Source of the DNA: an uncultured Eubacteriales bacterium
GTDB taxonomy: Bacteria; Bacillota; Clostridia; Lachnospirales; Lachnospiraceae
Assembly: GCA_951800645.1 (NCBI GenBank)
Contig: CATOIK010000001.1
Coordinates: 186,001 to 250,000 of the forward strand
Reading direction: 5' to 3'
DNA: 64,000 nucleotides
Shown: positions 51,268 through 62,121 of the stretch, one piece after another
How positions within the stretch are numbered: the stretch's first letter is position 1
How the letters are laid out: the number at the start of each line of letters is the position of its first letter
Position numbers and translations under genes: made by a program
Notes under the pieces: generated by a model
What the model saw: only the letters and a program-made list of their open reading frames with translations
Told to the model about the DNA's origin: nothing
Databases searched by the model: none

Positions 51268-52683
51268 CTATAAACTTCCTGTTATTACCGCAGCCGCGTC
51301 TTCTCTTGTAACCGGCGCCCAGATTCGGTTATCCTCAAACAGACTCAGTTGGCGGAAACTTTCGTGATATTCTATTTCCCAGGCTTTCCGGCGCTCCTCC
51401 CCCACAAGCTGAGCAGCAATGTAATTTTCTTCTATCTGAAACGGGTACATGGTTTTCCCGGAACAGGTAATAAAATACACAGCCCGCTTTAATACTACTC
51501 CCAGTTTTTTCAAATCTCCAAAATCCAGTCTGGCACTCCGCCTGGCAGCCAGAATTCTCCTGGCTGATTTTACCCCCAGCCCAGGCACCCTGAGAAGGGT
51601 TTTGTAATCTGCCCGGTTAATCTCCACCGGGAACAGTTCCAGATGCCGCAAAGCCCAGTCACACTTAGGATCCAGCAGTACATTAAAATTAGGCCGGTCC
51701 TCTGACAGTAACTCCTCTGCCTGAAATCCGTAAAACCGCAGCAGCCAGTCTGCCTGATACAGCCTGTGTTCCCGCAAAAGAGGCGGCCCTCCCGGCAAAG
51801 CCGGAAGGCTGCTGTCATCATTTACCCGCACAAAGGCAGAGTAAAATACCCGCTTTAAATCATAATTCCGGTAAAGGGCTTCTGCTACCCGAATCATCTG
51901 ATAATCACTTTCCGGCGTAGCTCCCACAATCATCTGGGTACTTTGACCGGCAGGCACAAAGCTCCGCTTCCCGGTTTCTGCTTTTGCTGCATTTCCGGCT
52001 TCACCTCCGGCAACGCCTCTGGTGCCAGAAAAACTGCTTTTTCCATACTCCAGCCGCATCTGATCCTGCTGTACAATCCCACGCTGAACCAGCCTCATAG
52101 GCTGCAGAATCTTCTCTCTGGTTTTTCCCGGCGCCAATCTCCGGAGGCCTTCCGCCGTAGGCAGTTCCAGGTTGGTGCTCATCCGGTCTGCTAAAAACCC
52201 CACCTGCCGGAGCAGTTCCGGATCTGCGCCGGGAATGGCTTTCACATGGATATAACCGTTAAATCCACAGACATTCCTAAGCCGGTAAAGGGTATGGTAA
52301 AGCAGATTCATGGTGTAATCCGGCGAATAAAGAATACCGGAGCTTAAAAACAGGCCTTCAATGTAGTTTCTCCGATAAAATTCCATGGTAAGCGTACAGA
52401 CCTCCTCCGGGGTAAAGGCGGTCCGCACCACATCATTGGAGCGGCGGTTGATACAATACTTACAGTCATAAATACACTGATTGGTAAACAGGATTTTCAG
52501 AAGGGAAATACAACGGCCATCTGCCGAAAAGCTGTGACAGATTCCGCTGGCATAGGTATTTCCCAGCCCATTCTTTTTCCCATTGCGGGAAACCCCGCTG
52601 CTGGTACAGGCCACATCATACTTGGCTGCATCTGATAAAATCTTAAGCTTTTCCTGAATGTCCATAGCCTCCTGAATCAGCAC
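51268..52683 (-). CDS. Putative DNA modification/repair radical SAM protein (TIGR03916 type)
   Basis: LLKILFTNQCIYDCKYCINRR (CxxxCxxC), C-terminal helix-hairpin-helix LLRVPGLGVKSARRILAARR; GTG start at 52683 preceded by GGGGGGAG. Confidence 0.88.
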   Translation of the reverse strand: MLIQEAMDIQEKLKILSDAAKYDVACTSSGVSRNGKKNGLGNTYASGICHSFSADGRCISLLKILFTNQCIYDCKYCINRRSNDVVRTAFTPEEVCTLTMEFYRRNYIEGLFLSSGILYSPDYTMNLLYHTLYRLRNVCGFNGYIHVKAIPGADPELLRQVGFLADRMSTNLELPTAEGLRRLAPGKTREKILQPMRLVQRGIVQQDQMRLEYGKSSFSGTRGVAGGEAGNAAKAETGKRSFVPAGQSTQMIVGATPESDYQMIRVAEALYRNYDLKRVFYSAFVRVNDDSSLPALPGGPPLLREHRLYQADWLLRFYGFQAEELLSEDRPNFNVLLDPKCDWALRHLELFPVEINRADYKTLLRVPGLGVKSARRILAARRSARLDFGDLKKLGVVLKRAVYFITCSGKTMYPFQIEENYIAAQLVGEERRKAWEIEYHESFRQLSLFEDNRIWAPVTREDAAAVITGSL

Positions 52684-52716
52684 CGGTTCTCCCCCCTTCA
52701 AGTTATTGCCAGAACA

Positions 52717-52728
52717 GAACATTTGTTC
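52717..52728. promoter_or_regulatory. Candidate LexA/SOS box, downstream of the -10
   Basis: GAACATTTGTTC; GAAC-N4-GTTC Gram-positive LexA pattern. Confidence 0.75.
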
Positions 52729-52739
52729 TTTCTTGGTTC

Positions 52740-52768
52740 ATTATATCACGCCCAGATTCAAATATCAA
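52740..52768 (-). promoter_or_regulatory. Promoter of the radical SAM/DUF4130 operon
   Basis: Minus strand TTGATA-N17-TATAAT. Confidence 0.75.
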
Positions 52769-52778
52769 GAGCTTTTCC

Positions 52779-52790
52779 GAACATTTGTTC
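52779..52790. promoter_or_regulatory. Candidate LexA/SOS box, upstream of the -35
   Basis: cGAACATTTGTTC, identical to the other box. Confidence 0.75.
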
Positions 52791-52888
52791 TTTTTGTTGG
52801 ACAGGGATATAAAAAGAGGAAGTCTGCACAGCACTCCCTCTGCACAAACTTCCTCTGCTGTCATTCATCATTTTTCAAAACACGAATT

Positions 52889-54520
52889 TTAATCCAGCAC
52901 ATTCCGGATAGCCTTCGGCTTCCGGTAATTCCAGGTGGAAATCTTGATTCCGCTCTTTCTGCTGGCTGCATGGACAATCTGGCCATTTCCAATATACAGG
53001 GCCACATGGTTTACCACGCCGTTGCTGCCAGTGTAGAAAATCAAATCTCCAGGCCGCATCTCGCTGGAGCTGATGGATTTTCCTACCTTAGCCTGCTCTC
53101 TGGAGGTTCTGGGCAGGCTGACGCCGGCCATATTATTCAGAACATACTTTACAAAGCCGGAACAGTCTGCGCCTGTATGAGGGTCGTTTCCGCCCCAGAC
53201 ATACCGGCCGCCTACAAACTGCAGGGCATAATTAACTACTTTGTTCCGCAGGGATGCCTCTCTGTTGGCCTTCTCCTCCAGCGGTGAGAATTTGATTGCT
53301 TCTGTCAGGGCATAGCGAACTTCCACATTATTATCTCTGGTAGAAATATAGGCCTTGTCCTCTGAATCTCCGTCTCCGGCATCCAGTTCAATCTCTACCC
53401 AGCCGTCCAACTGATTAAGCACCGTATAGCGCTCCTCCTTGGAAATCTGGGTCCAGATTTTGGCGTCTGTGTTGGGCTCCGAACGGACATTCAGCATGTC
53501 TGTATTGACAATAGCCGTCAGACTGGCTGCTTCCAGCGCCAGATCCCTGGCCTCCTGGCCGATAGCCACCAAAGTCGAATCTGCCTTTACATAGCCGGTG
53601 ATGGGACCGGACTTAATCTTATACCACCCGTCCAGAGTCTCTAAAATTTCTCCTGCTGCCTGGCTGGGAAATTTACCAATGATGTTGCTGTCATCATCCA
53701 TGTTCATTTCCTTGCGGATGTTTAAATAATTTTTCACCTTGGAAATAATCAGGTTGTCATACTGGTTTAAGGCCATGGTCCGCAAATCCAGTTTCCGGCC
53801 CTCGTTAAGAGCAAGTTGAACGGTTGCATAATCTGCGGAAATATAGCCTTCCTCAATCTGAATCCAGCCGTCTAATTTTTCCAATACCGGATAGCGCTCG
53901 TCCCGCAGAGCCTGTCCCACCACATTTTCGGCTGAATCTGCGTTAGGCTCAGAACGGATATTTAATTTATCATCTGCTTTCACATTGACAATGGCCATCT
54001 CCGTCACATAACCAAGAGCCTTCTGCCGGGCCTCGTCTCCAGTTACCACATAGCGGTTGCTGATGTAGCCCTCCACACCGCCGGAGGTAATATGGCTCCA
54101 GTCCCCCTCGCTTTCTATAATCTCACAGACACTGTTTTCCATCAGGCTGCCGATGATTTTTCCGCTGGTATCCGGAGTCTCGCGAATATTCAAATATCCG
54201 CCGTTTTCCAACTGCACCAGCCCCATATTCTGATAACTGTCTACCACTGCCTGTTTGGCTTCCGCCTCCTGTCTGACCGCTTCTTCCTCCGGAGATAAGC
54301 TGTTTTCCATTTCCCCATTCTCCTCTGTCTGAGAAGATGCGTCTGCCGCAGCCGGTTCGCCGTTTCCGCCGGTCTGCCCCAGCATGCAGGCAATGAACAC
54401 CACTGCGCCGATCAAGGCGGCCAAAGCCACTGCCAGGATGATGTAATTACTGTACGCATTCCGTTTCCGCCGTCTTCTGGCTTTATTCAATATATCAATA
54501 TAATTTTTATCCTCTGCCAT
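52889..54520 (-). CDS. NlpC/P60 (C40) cell-wall hydrolase with multiple SH3b domains
   Basis: GGRYVWGGNDPHTGADCSGFVKYVLNNM, HVALYIGNGQIVHAA; repeated LNIRxEPNxD SH3b motifs; start moved to MAEDKNYIDILNK. Confidence 0.93.
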   Translation of the reverse strand: MAEDKNYIDILNKARRRRKRNAYSNYIILAVALAALIGAVVFIACMLGQTGGNGEPAAADASSQTEENGEMENSLSPEEEAVRQEAEAKQAVVDSYQNMGLVQLENGGYLNIRETPDTSGKIIGSLMENSVCEIIESEGDWSHITSGGVEGYISNRYVVTGDEARQKALGYVTEMAIVNVKADDKLNIRSEPNADSAENVVGQALRDERYPVLEKLDGWIQIEEGYISADYATVQLALNEGRKLDLRTMALNQYDNLIISKVKNYLNIRKEMNMDDDSNIIGKFPSQAAGEILETLDGWYKIKSGPITGYVKADSTLVAIGQEARDLALEAASLTAIVNTDMLNVRSEPNTDAKIWTQISKEERYTVLNQLDGWVEIELDAGDGDSEDKAYISTRDNNVEVRYALTEAIKFSPLEEKANREASLRNKVVNYALQFVGGRYVWGGNDPHTGADCSGFVKYVLNNMAGVSLPRTSREQAKVGKSISSSEMRPGDLIFYTGSNGVVNHVALYIGNGQIVHAASRKSGIKISTWNYRKPKAIRNVLD

Positions 54521-54729
54521 ACAGATTCTCCTTTTTGCTAAGTACACTGCACAGTATAGCATAAACCCCTGTTCTTGAAAAGATATATTAACGATTCTGA
54601 GGACGGCCTAGAGACAGGATTCTGAATTATTAGAAAAACTTAATAAAAAATAAATAGTATTTTCCCAGGCTTTGTAGTACACTGCAAAGTGTTATTTGCA
54701 ACAAGAATTTATTTAGAGGAGTGATCATT

Positions 54730-55563
54730 ATGAAAAAGAAAACATTATTGCTGGCTGCTGTTGCAGTCCTTTCCATCAGCGCAGCCGCCTGCTCCAAGAA
54801 AGAAGAACCGGCGCCCACTACTGCCGCTACAGAAGCATCAACCGAAGCTACTACAGAAGCTACTATGGAAGCTGCTGCCGAAGCTTCCACAGAGGAGGTT
54901 TCTGAAGAATATATGAGCGGTATCCTTACCAAAATCGACGGCGACATCCTTACCATCAAAAGTGATGAGGACAATACTGAGCGTACCTACAACATCGCAG
55001 ACGCTGAACTGATTAACGATTTCCCCTTAGCAGAAGGCGACTGGGTAGATGTTACCTTTGAGGAAGGCGCCACTGAGGAGCCTATCCCGGTTATGATCCT
55101 GGAAGTAACTGTTTCCATGATTGAGCAGAACAGCGATCCGGTTGCAGAAGGCACCGTTGTGGACGCTACCATGAACACCTTGATTCTTGAAGTAGACGGC
55201 GAGGAGTACACCTTAGATACTGCCAACGCCTATATAGTAGGCAAAAACGGCATCCTGGTTGACAACCAGTGCAAAGTCAGCTATTTAGGCTTTTTAGACG
55301 ATGACCCCATCGTTACCAAAGTCGTTATGGAAGACTCCTACGATGCTCCGGAGGCAGAAATCAACGCCTTTATCGGCACAGTGGCCCAGGTTGGCCAGGA
55401 GGGCGACAGCATCGTTTTAGAAACTGCGTCCGGCGATTTCTTCACCTTCGTAAACTCTGACATTGATTTTGGTGCATACAAGGAAGGCCAGACTGTTCAG
55501 ATTACCTACAATGGCTCCATCGGAGACAAGGAGATTGCTGCAACCGCTATTACTGAGAAATAA
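54730..55563 (+). CDS. Lipoprotein of unknown function
   Basis: MKKKTLLLAAVAVLSISAAACSKKEEPAPTTAATEAST lipobox and T/E/A-rich linker. Confidence 0.8.
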   Translation: MKKKTLLLAAVAVLSISAAACSKKEEPAPTTAATEASTEATTEATMEAAAEASTEEVSEEYMSGILTKIDGDILTIKSDEDNTERTYNIADAELINDFPLAEGDWVDVTFEEGATEEPIPVMILEVTVSMIEQNSDPVAEGTVVDATMNTLILEVDGEEYTLDTANAYIVGKNGILVDNQCKVSYLGFLDDDPIVTKVVMEDSYDAPEAEINAFIGTVAQVGQEGDSIVLETASGDFFTFVNSDIDFGAYKEGQTVQITYNGSIGDKEIAATAITEK

Positions 55564-55577
55564 TAAAAAGCACCATA

Positions 55578-55612
55578 ATAGGCCGGGATTCCTGCTTGGA
55601 TTCCCGGCCTAT
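55578..55612. terminator. Rho-independent-type terminator hairpin
   Basis: ATAGGCCGGGATTC-CTGCTTG-GATTCCCGGCCTAT followed by CTTCATTTTC. Confidence 0.75.
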
Positions 55613-55629
55613 CTTCATTTTCTATAAAA

Positions 55630-56955
55630 TTACAGGGGCGGATTTCCTTTCAGAAGTCCGTACACAATCAAAGAAAAGGTCTCAATTCCCTGAACCAGCA
55701 CCCGCTCGTCAAAGTCAAAGCCGGTGGTATGCTGGGCAGAGGCCATGTCCGTAACAGAACGCATGTAAACTGCTTTTCCTCCGCGGGCCTGAACCCGGTT
55801 CATCATCAGGGAAATATCCTCGCTGCCCCAGTTCTGGGCATTCTCACAACTGCTGACTGTAAGGTGGGGAAGATGCTGCCGCACCTCCTCTCCAATCCAG
55901 GTCAAAAAGTCTTCATCACTCTGCTGGGATTCCGCACCTCCCTGGAAGACAATCTGGCAGGTACAGTCCGTCATCTCTGCTGCCGCCTGGCAAATTCGTT
56001 TGGCCTGCTGGTCCATATAAGCATTGATTGCTGTGGTTTCCCCACGCACCTCCAGCATAATCATGGCGCTGTCCGGAATCACATTCCGGGAGCTGCCTCC
56101 CTGAATTACTCCCACATTGACACGGGAAATCCCCCCAGAATGGCGGGGAATGGCAGTTAAGTTAAGCACCGCGTTGGCTGCAGCCACAATGGCGCTGCGG
56201 CCGTTTTCCGGAAAGCCGCCGGCGTGAGCCGCCTGGCCTTTAAAATACACATCATACTTGCTGGTAGCCAGAGAACCCCAGGTTCCCGGCGTTACATCTC
56301 CATCATCCGGACCGCCGGTAGGAGCTACATGGGTTCCTGCAAAATAATCCACATCATCTAAATGTCCGGCTGCCACAATGGGAGCTGCCCCTTTTGCCCC
56401 TTCTTCCCCCGGCTGGAAAATCAGCTTTACGGTGCCGTGAAGACTGTCCTTAATCTTCATTAAAACCTGGGCTACCCCCAGTCCCATGGCGGCGTGGGCA
56501 TCGTGGCCGCAGGCGTGCATCCAGCCCGGATTCCGGGAGGAAAACCCTTCTGCAAAGGGACGATGCTCCGGCGTTTCATTCTCCTGCATCCCCAGCGCAT
56601 CAATGTCAAACCGAAGTGCCACCACCGGCCCTTCTCCACAGCGAAGAATTCCGATAACGCCGGTAAAGCCCTGCTTCATCTCCTCAGTTACATATTTCTC
56701 CGGCGCACCCTGGCTGTAAACTGCCTCTGCATGCTCCTTTAAATTCTCCGCCAAGGGGACTCCGCACCGGGCAGACTCCAGACACACTGCCTTTCCGGTC
56801 AGCACCTCATAGCCCAGCTCTGTCAATATTTTTGCGATCACAGCGCTGGTCCGCACCTCATACCAGGCCGTCTCCGGATAACGATGAAAATCCCGTCTCC
56901 GCTCTCTGCTGACCTGATCCAGTTCTTCTGCATATTTAATGATCTTATCGTACAT
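55630..56955 (-). CDS. M20 family amidohydrolase
   Basis: GWMHACGHDAHAAMGLGVAQVL, IFQPGEEGAKGA; start moved to MYDKIIKYAEELD, preceded by GGAGGAG. Confidence 0.9.
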   Translation of the reverse strand: MYDKIIKYAEELDQVSRERRRDFHRYPETAWYEVRTSAVIAKILTELGYEVLTGKAVCLESARCGVPLAENLKEHAEAVYSQGAPEKYVTEEMKQGFTGVIGILRCGEGPVVALRFDIDALGMQENETPEHRPFAEGFSSRNPGWMHACGHDAHAAMGLGVAQVLMKIKDSLHGTVKLIFQPGEEGAKGAAPIVAAGHLDDVDYFAGTHVAPTGGPDDGDVTPGTWGSLATSKYDVYFKGQAAHAGGFPENGRSAIVAAANAVLNLTAIPRHSGGISRVNVGVIQGGSSRNVIPDSAMIMLEVRGETTAINAYMDQQAKRICQAAAEMTDCTCQIVFQGGAESQQSDEDFLTWIGEEVRQHLPHLTVSSCENAQNWGSEDISLMMNRVQARGGKAVYMRSVTDMASAQHTTGFDFDERVLVQGIETFSLIVYGLLKGNPPL

Positions 56956-57025
56956 TCTAACTCCTCCACTCCAACTTTCCCTGTCTTTCAGTGTACCACA
57001 TTTACAGTGAAATGACAAAAAGAAA

Positions 57026-57054
57026 TTGAAGTGAAGCTCGATCCATATTATAAT
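57026..57054 (+). promoter_or_regulatory. Candidate promoter for the PfkB gene
   Basis: TTGAAG-N17-TATAAT. Confidence 0.6.
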
Positions 57055-57148
57055 GGAACATAACAGTTCAGAACGGCAAAGCCGGAAAAAACAAGCCGGT
57101 CAGCATCGCCGCGCCTGAAATCACCACCAATTACAAAGGAGTAATTCC

Positions 57149-58066
57149 ATGAAACCAGCACTGATCATCGGTTCCACCTGCGTAGATGTCATCATAGAGA
57201 TTGACCACCTTCCCAAAACAGAGGAAAATATCCGCCCTACTGCCCAGACTATGGCGTTAGGGGGCTGCGCCTATAATGTGGCCTACATGATGCGGCTCTT
57301 AAACGCTCCCCACACCTTTATCACTCCAGTCGGAGGCGGCACCTACGGAGACTATGTAGCCAAGCAGATGAAGGCCCTGGATATTCCCATTACCGTGTCG
57401 GTTCCCCATCAGGAAAACGGCTGCTGCTACTGTCTGGTAGAGGCCTCCGGAGAGCGGACCTTCATGTCCTATCACGGAGTGGAATATACCTTTCAGAAGG
57501 AATGGATGAATTTTCAGGATTCGGACGCTTTCGGCCTGACCTATGTCTGCGGCCTGGAAATTGAGGAGCCGACAGGCATCAATTTAATTGAGTATTTGGA
57601 AGAACATCCCAACCTGGAACTCTGCTACGCCCCCGGCCCCAGAGGGGTTCTCATTACTCCGGAAAAGACTGAGCGGATGATGAAGCTGCGCCCCATGCTC
57701 CACATAAATGAATCAGAAGCCCAGGCCATGACCGGCGAAACCGATGTAAAAAAAGCTGCTGCCAGACTGCAAGGTCTCACTCAAAATACAGTCATTATTA
57801 CCCTGGGGCCAGCCGGCACCTATTGTCTTAAAAAGGACGGTTCTGCCTTCCTGACCCCTTCTGTTCCTGTCCAAAAAGTAGGGGATACCATCGGCGCCGG
57901 AGACTCCCACATCGGCACCATACTGGCCTGCCTTACCAAAGGAATGGAGCTGGAAGCTGCCATTTCCTATGCCAACCAGGTGGCTGCCGCCGTGGTAGGC
58001 ATCCGGGGGGCATCCCTTCCGCCAAAACTGCTTCCACCCATGCCTGGGGGGTCTGTAAACCAGTAA
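57149..58066 (+). CDS. PfkB family carbohydrate/nucleoside kinase
   Basis: ALGGCAYNVAYMMRLL, DTIGAGDSHIGTILACL. Confidence 0.9.
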   Translation: MKPALIIGSTCVDVIIEIDHLPKTEENIRPTAQTMALGGCAYNVAYMMRLLNAPHTFITPVGGGTYGDYVAKQMKALDIPITVSVPHQENGCCYCLVEASGERTFMSYHGVEYTFQKEWMNFQDSDAFGLTYVCGLEIEEPTGINLIEYLEEHPNLELCYAPGPRGVLITPEKTERMMKLRPMLHINESEAQAMTGETDVKKAAARLQGLTQNTVIITLGPAGTYCLKKDGSAFLTPSVPVQKVGDTIGAGDSHIGTILACLTKGMELEAAISYANQVAAAVVGIRGASLPPKLLPPMPGGSVNQ

Positions 58067-58084
58067 ACAGGAAAAGAAAAAAGA

Positions 58085-58115
58085 GGGCCGCTGGTTTAAA
58101 CCAGTGGCCCTTTTT
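58085..58115 (+). terminator. Rho-independent terminator
   Basis: GGGCCgCTGGTTTAAACCAGtGGCCCTTTTT. Confidence 0.85.
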
Positions 58116-58185
58116 GGGGGAAACTCAAACTCCACTCTGTTCCGTTTGAGTAGCGGAAGAAACTCTGCTCTGCAGATTTTCTTCC

Positions 58186-59741
<1,556 letters not shown>

Positions 59742-59790
59742 GGCTCTCTCCCTTTCTATCAGTTACAGCTACTGTTCCTAGCCAGCCTCT

Positions 59791-59820
59791 AAAACGCTGC
59801 GCATTTTCTCGGTGCGGCGT
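59791..59820 (-). other. Candidate attenuator-like hairpin in the ilvN leader
   Basis: Minus strand ACGCCGCA-CCGAGAAAA-TGCG-CA-GCGT followed by TTTT (bulged stem). Confidence 0.35.
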
Positions 59821-59871
59821 ATCTGTCAGATAAAATTCCCCTTGACTCTGAACAGTAACATATTACGAATA

Positions 59872-59900
59872 ATCATAGCAATCCATGTAGTATTTGTCAA
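59872..59900 (-). promoter_or_regulatory. Strong promoter of ilvN-ilvC
   Basis: Minus strand TTGACA-N17-TATGAT. Confidence 0.75.
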
Positions 59901-59944
59901 CTATATATAAGGAATGTCAAACATTCCTCAGGGTTATGAATGAA

Positions 59945-60961
59945 CTATCTCCGCACCATATCCAGGCATATCTGGTCAATCGAAGCAGCGCCGCACATAG
60001 CCATGGCGTCTGTCAGCTCTCCGCCCAGCCGGGCCACCAGCTCTGCTACCCCCTCAGCCGCTCCGCCGTAGACTGCTGTTACAAAGGGGCGGGCAATCAA
60101 AACGCCGTCTGCCCCCAATGCCAGGGCTTTAAACACATCCACGCCGGTGCGGATTCCGCCGTCCACCAGAATCTTCATGGAACCGCCTGCTGCCGCCGCA
60201 ATCTCCGGCAATACCTCCGCCGTAGCCGGGCACTGATCCAGCACCCGGCCTCCATGGTTTGACACTACAATGGCAGAAGCTCCCGCCTCTTTTGCCTTCA
60301 GCGCACCCTTCACCGTCATAATTCCTTTTACAATAAAGGGTACGCCTGCATCAGCGATGATGTCCGCCAGCTCCTCCACGGTCTTACTGCCTGCCGGCGG
60401 CGTCATGTTTTTAAGGAACGGCAGCCCTGCAGCGTCAATGTCCATAGCTGCTGCAAACGCCCCGCTTTCCCGCACCAGCTTCATCTTTTCCTGTACGGTC
60501 TGAGCATTCCATGGTTTCACCGTAGGAACCCCAAGACCGCCTGCTGCGCTAATGGCTTTTGTGGCTGCTTCCATTACCTTCGGGTCTGTTCCATCTCCGG
60601 TAAAAGCAGCGATGCCGGCCTGAGCACAGGCCTTTACCAGTACATCGTTATAGCTGGCATCGTTGTACTTTTCTCCGTAATGAAGGTTTACTGCTCCCAC
60701 CGGGCCTGCAAAAAAGGGGTAGGTAAACCGTTTTCCAAACAGCTCCACAGAGGTGTCGATTGGGCGGTTTTCACACAGGGTATCCATCTGCACCCGGATT
60801 TCCTTCCATTTATCATAGTTGCGGATGGCTGTGTCTCCCACTCCCTTGGCTCCCGGCCCCGGAATCTGCCCCCTGCAGCCCCGGCCATCGCAAACCTTAC
60901 AGCCTTTACAGTATACTCCCAGACAGGCTCTTGCCTGCTCCAACACTTCATTTTGCGTCAT
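59945..60961 (-). CDS. FMN-dependent alpha-hydroxy-acid oxidizing protein
   Basis: VVSNHGGRVLDQCPATAEVLPEIA, DGGIRTGVDVFKALALGADGVLIARPF; start moved to MTQNEVLEQ. Confidence 0.9.
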   Translation of the reverse strand: MTQNEVLEQARACLGVYCKGCKVCDGRGCRGQIPGPGAKGVGDTAIRNYDKWKEIRVQMDTLCENRPIDTSVELFGKRFTYPFFAGPVGAVNLHYGEKYNDASYNDVLVKACAQAGIAAFTGDGTDPKVMEAATKAISAAGGLGVPTVKPWNAQTVQEKMKLVRESGAFAAAMDIDAAGLPFLKNMTPPAGSKTVEELADIIADAGVPFIVKGIMTVKGALKAKEAGASAIVVSNHGGRVLDQCPATAEVLPEIAAAAGGSMKILVDGGIRTGVDVFKALALGADGVLIARPFVTAVYGGAAEGVAELVARLGGELTDAMAMCGAASIDQICLDMVRR

Positions 60962-60986
60962 TGTCTTTCTCCTTTTCCTTGGTAGG

Positions 60987-61787
60987 TCAGCCCAAAGCCA
61001 CATCCAGGGCCATCATCACCATAAATCCCAAAGCAAATCCCAGAGTGCCCATATCTGAATGGCTGCCTCTGGCTGATTCCGGGATCAGCTCCTCCACTAC
61101 CACATACAGCATGGCTCCTGCTGCAAAGGCAAGCAGATAGGGAAGCATGCCGGAAATCACATTCACCAGAAGAATCGTCACAAAAGCGCCGATTGGCTCC
61201 ACAATACCGGACAGTACGCCTAAAGAAAACGCCGTTTTCCTGGGCTTTCCGCTGCTTTTTAAAGGCAGGGAAATGATGGCTCCCTCCGGGAAGTTCTGGA
61301 TGGCGATGCCGATAGCCAGGGCGAAGGCCCCTGCCACGGAAATGGGGCTATTGTCTGTCAAAAGTCCTGCAAACACCACCCCCACTGCCATGCCCTCCGG
61401 AATGTTGTGGAGGGTTACTGCCAGCACCAGCATGGTGGTTCTGGCCAGGCCGCTTTTTGGACCCTCCGGATCATCGCTTCCCAGATGAAGGTGGGGAATC
61501 AGTTTATCCATCAAAAACAGAAACAGCATACCGGTCGACACCCCGGCCACTGCCGGGACAAATGCAAATTTTCCCATATGTCCTGCCATATCCATGGCCG
61601 GAATCAATAAAGACCAGACTGAAGCTGCCACCATCACACCGGAGGCAAATCCCAGAAGACTCTTTTGTACAGATTCCCTAATCTCATTTTTTACAAAAAA
61701 CACACAAGCCGCTCCTAGGGCCGTCCCCAGAAACGGAATCCAAATTCCTGTAAAAATCGCAAACAACTCCTCTTTTCCCATTTTCAC
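60987..61787 (-). CDS. ZIP family metal transporter
   Basis: LHNIPEGMAVGVVFAG, IQNFPEGAIISLPL. Confidence 0.92.
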   Translation of the reverse strand: MKMGKEELFAIFTGIWIPFLGTALGAACVFFVKNEIRESVQKSLLGFASGVMVAASVWSLLIPAMDMAGHMGKFAFVPAVAGVSTGMLFLFLMDKLIPHLHLGSDDPEGPKSGLARTTMLVLAVTLHNIPEGMAVGVVFAGLLTDNSPISVAGAFALAIGIAIQNFPEGAIISLPLKSSGKPRKTAFSLGVLSGIVEPIGAFVTILLVNVISGMLPYLLAFAAGAMLYVVVEELIPESARGSHSDMGTLGFALGFMVMMALDVALG

Positions 61788-61848
61788 CGTCCTTTGTAGA
61801 TAAGGGCCGGAAACAGACCCTTACTTTATCGTTATATGCACAGTAACC

Positions 61849-62118
61849 TTAATTTGTCATCTGAAAACCAGCTTCTTCTTTTAATGGCCTGTCCGCCGTC
61901 TCCATATCCGCAATCCGGATATAAGGCTGTTTGTGAAGGGCAGTTACCAGATCCCATATGAGCATTTCCTCGCCCTGGGCCTCTAACTCCACCCGGCCAT
62001 CGTCTAAATTCCGCACCCAGCCTGTAAGTCCCAGGCTCCGGGCCAGTCTGGCAGACTGATACCGGAATCCCACTTCCTGAACCCGGCCGGAAAAATAAAA
62101 ATGCTTTCTCACTTTCAT
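61849..62118 (-). CDS. Acylphosphatase
   Basis: FSGRVQEVGFRYQSARLARSLGLTGWVRNLDDGRVELEAQG. Confidence 0.93.
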   Translation of the reverse strand: MKVRKHFYFSGRVQEVGFRYQSARLARSLGLTGWVRNLDDGRVELEAQGEEMLIWDLVTALHKQPYIRIADMETADRPLKEEAGFQMTN

Positions 62119-62121
62119 AGG

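Noticed and set aside
59835-59860. CodY box in the ilvN leader (AATTTTATCTGACAG)
   Set aside because: Only the left half matches the consensus.
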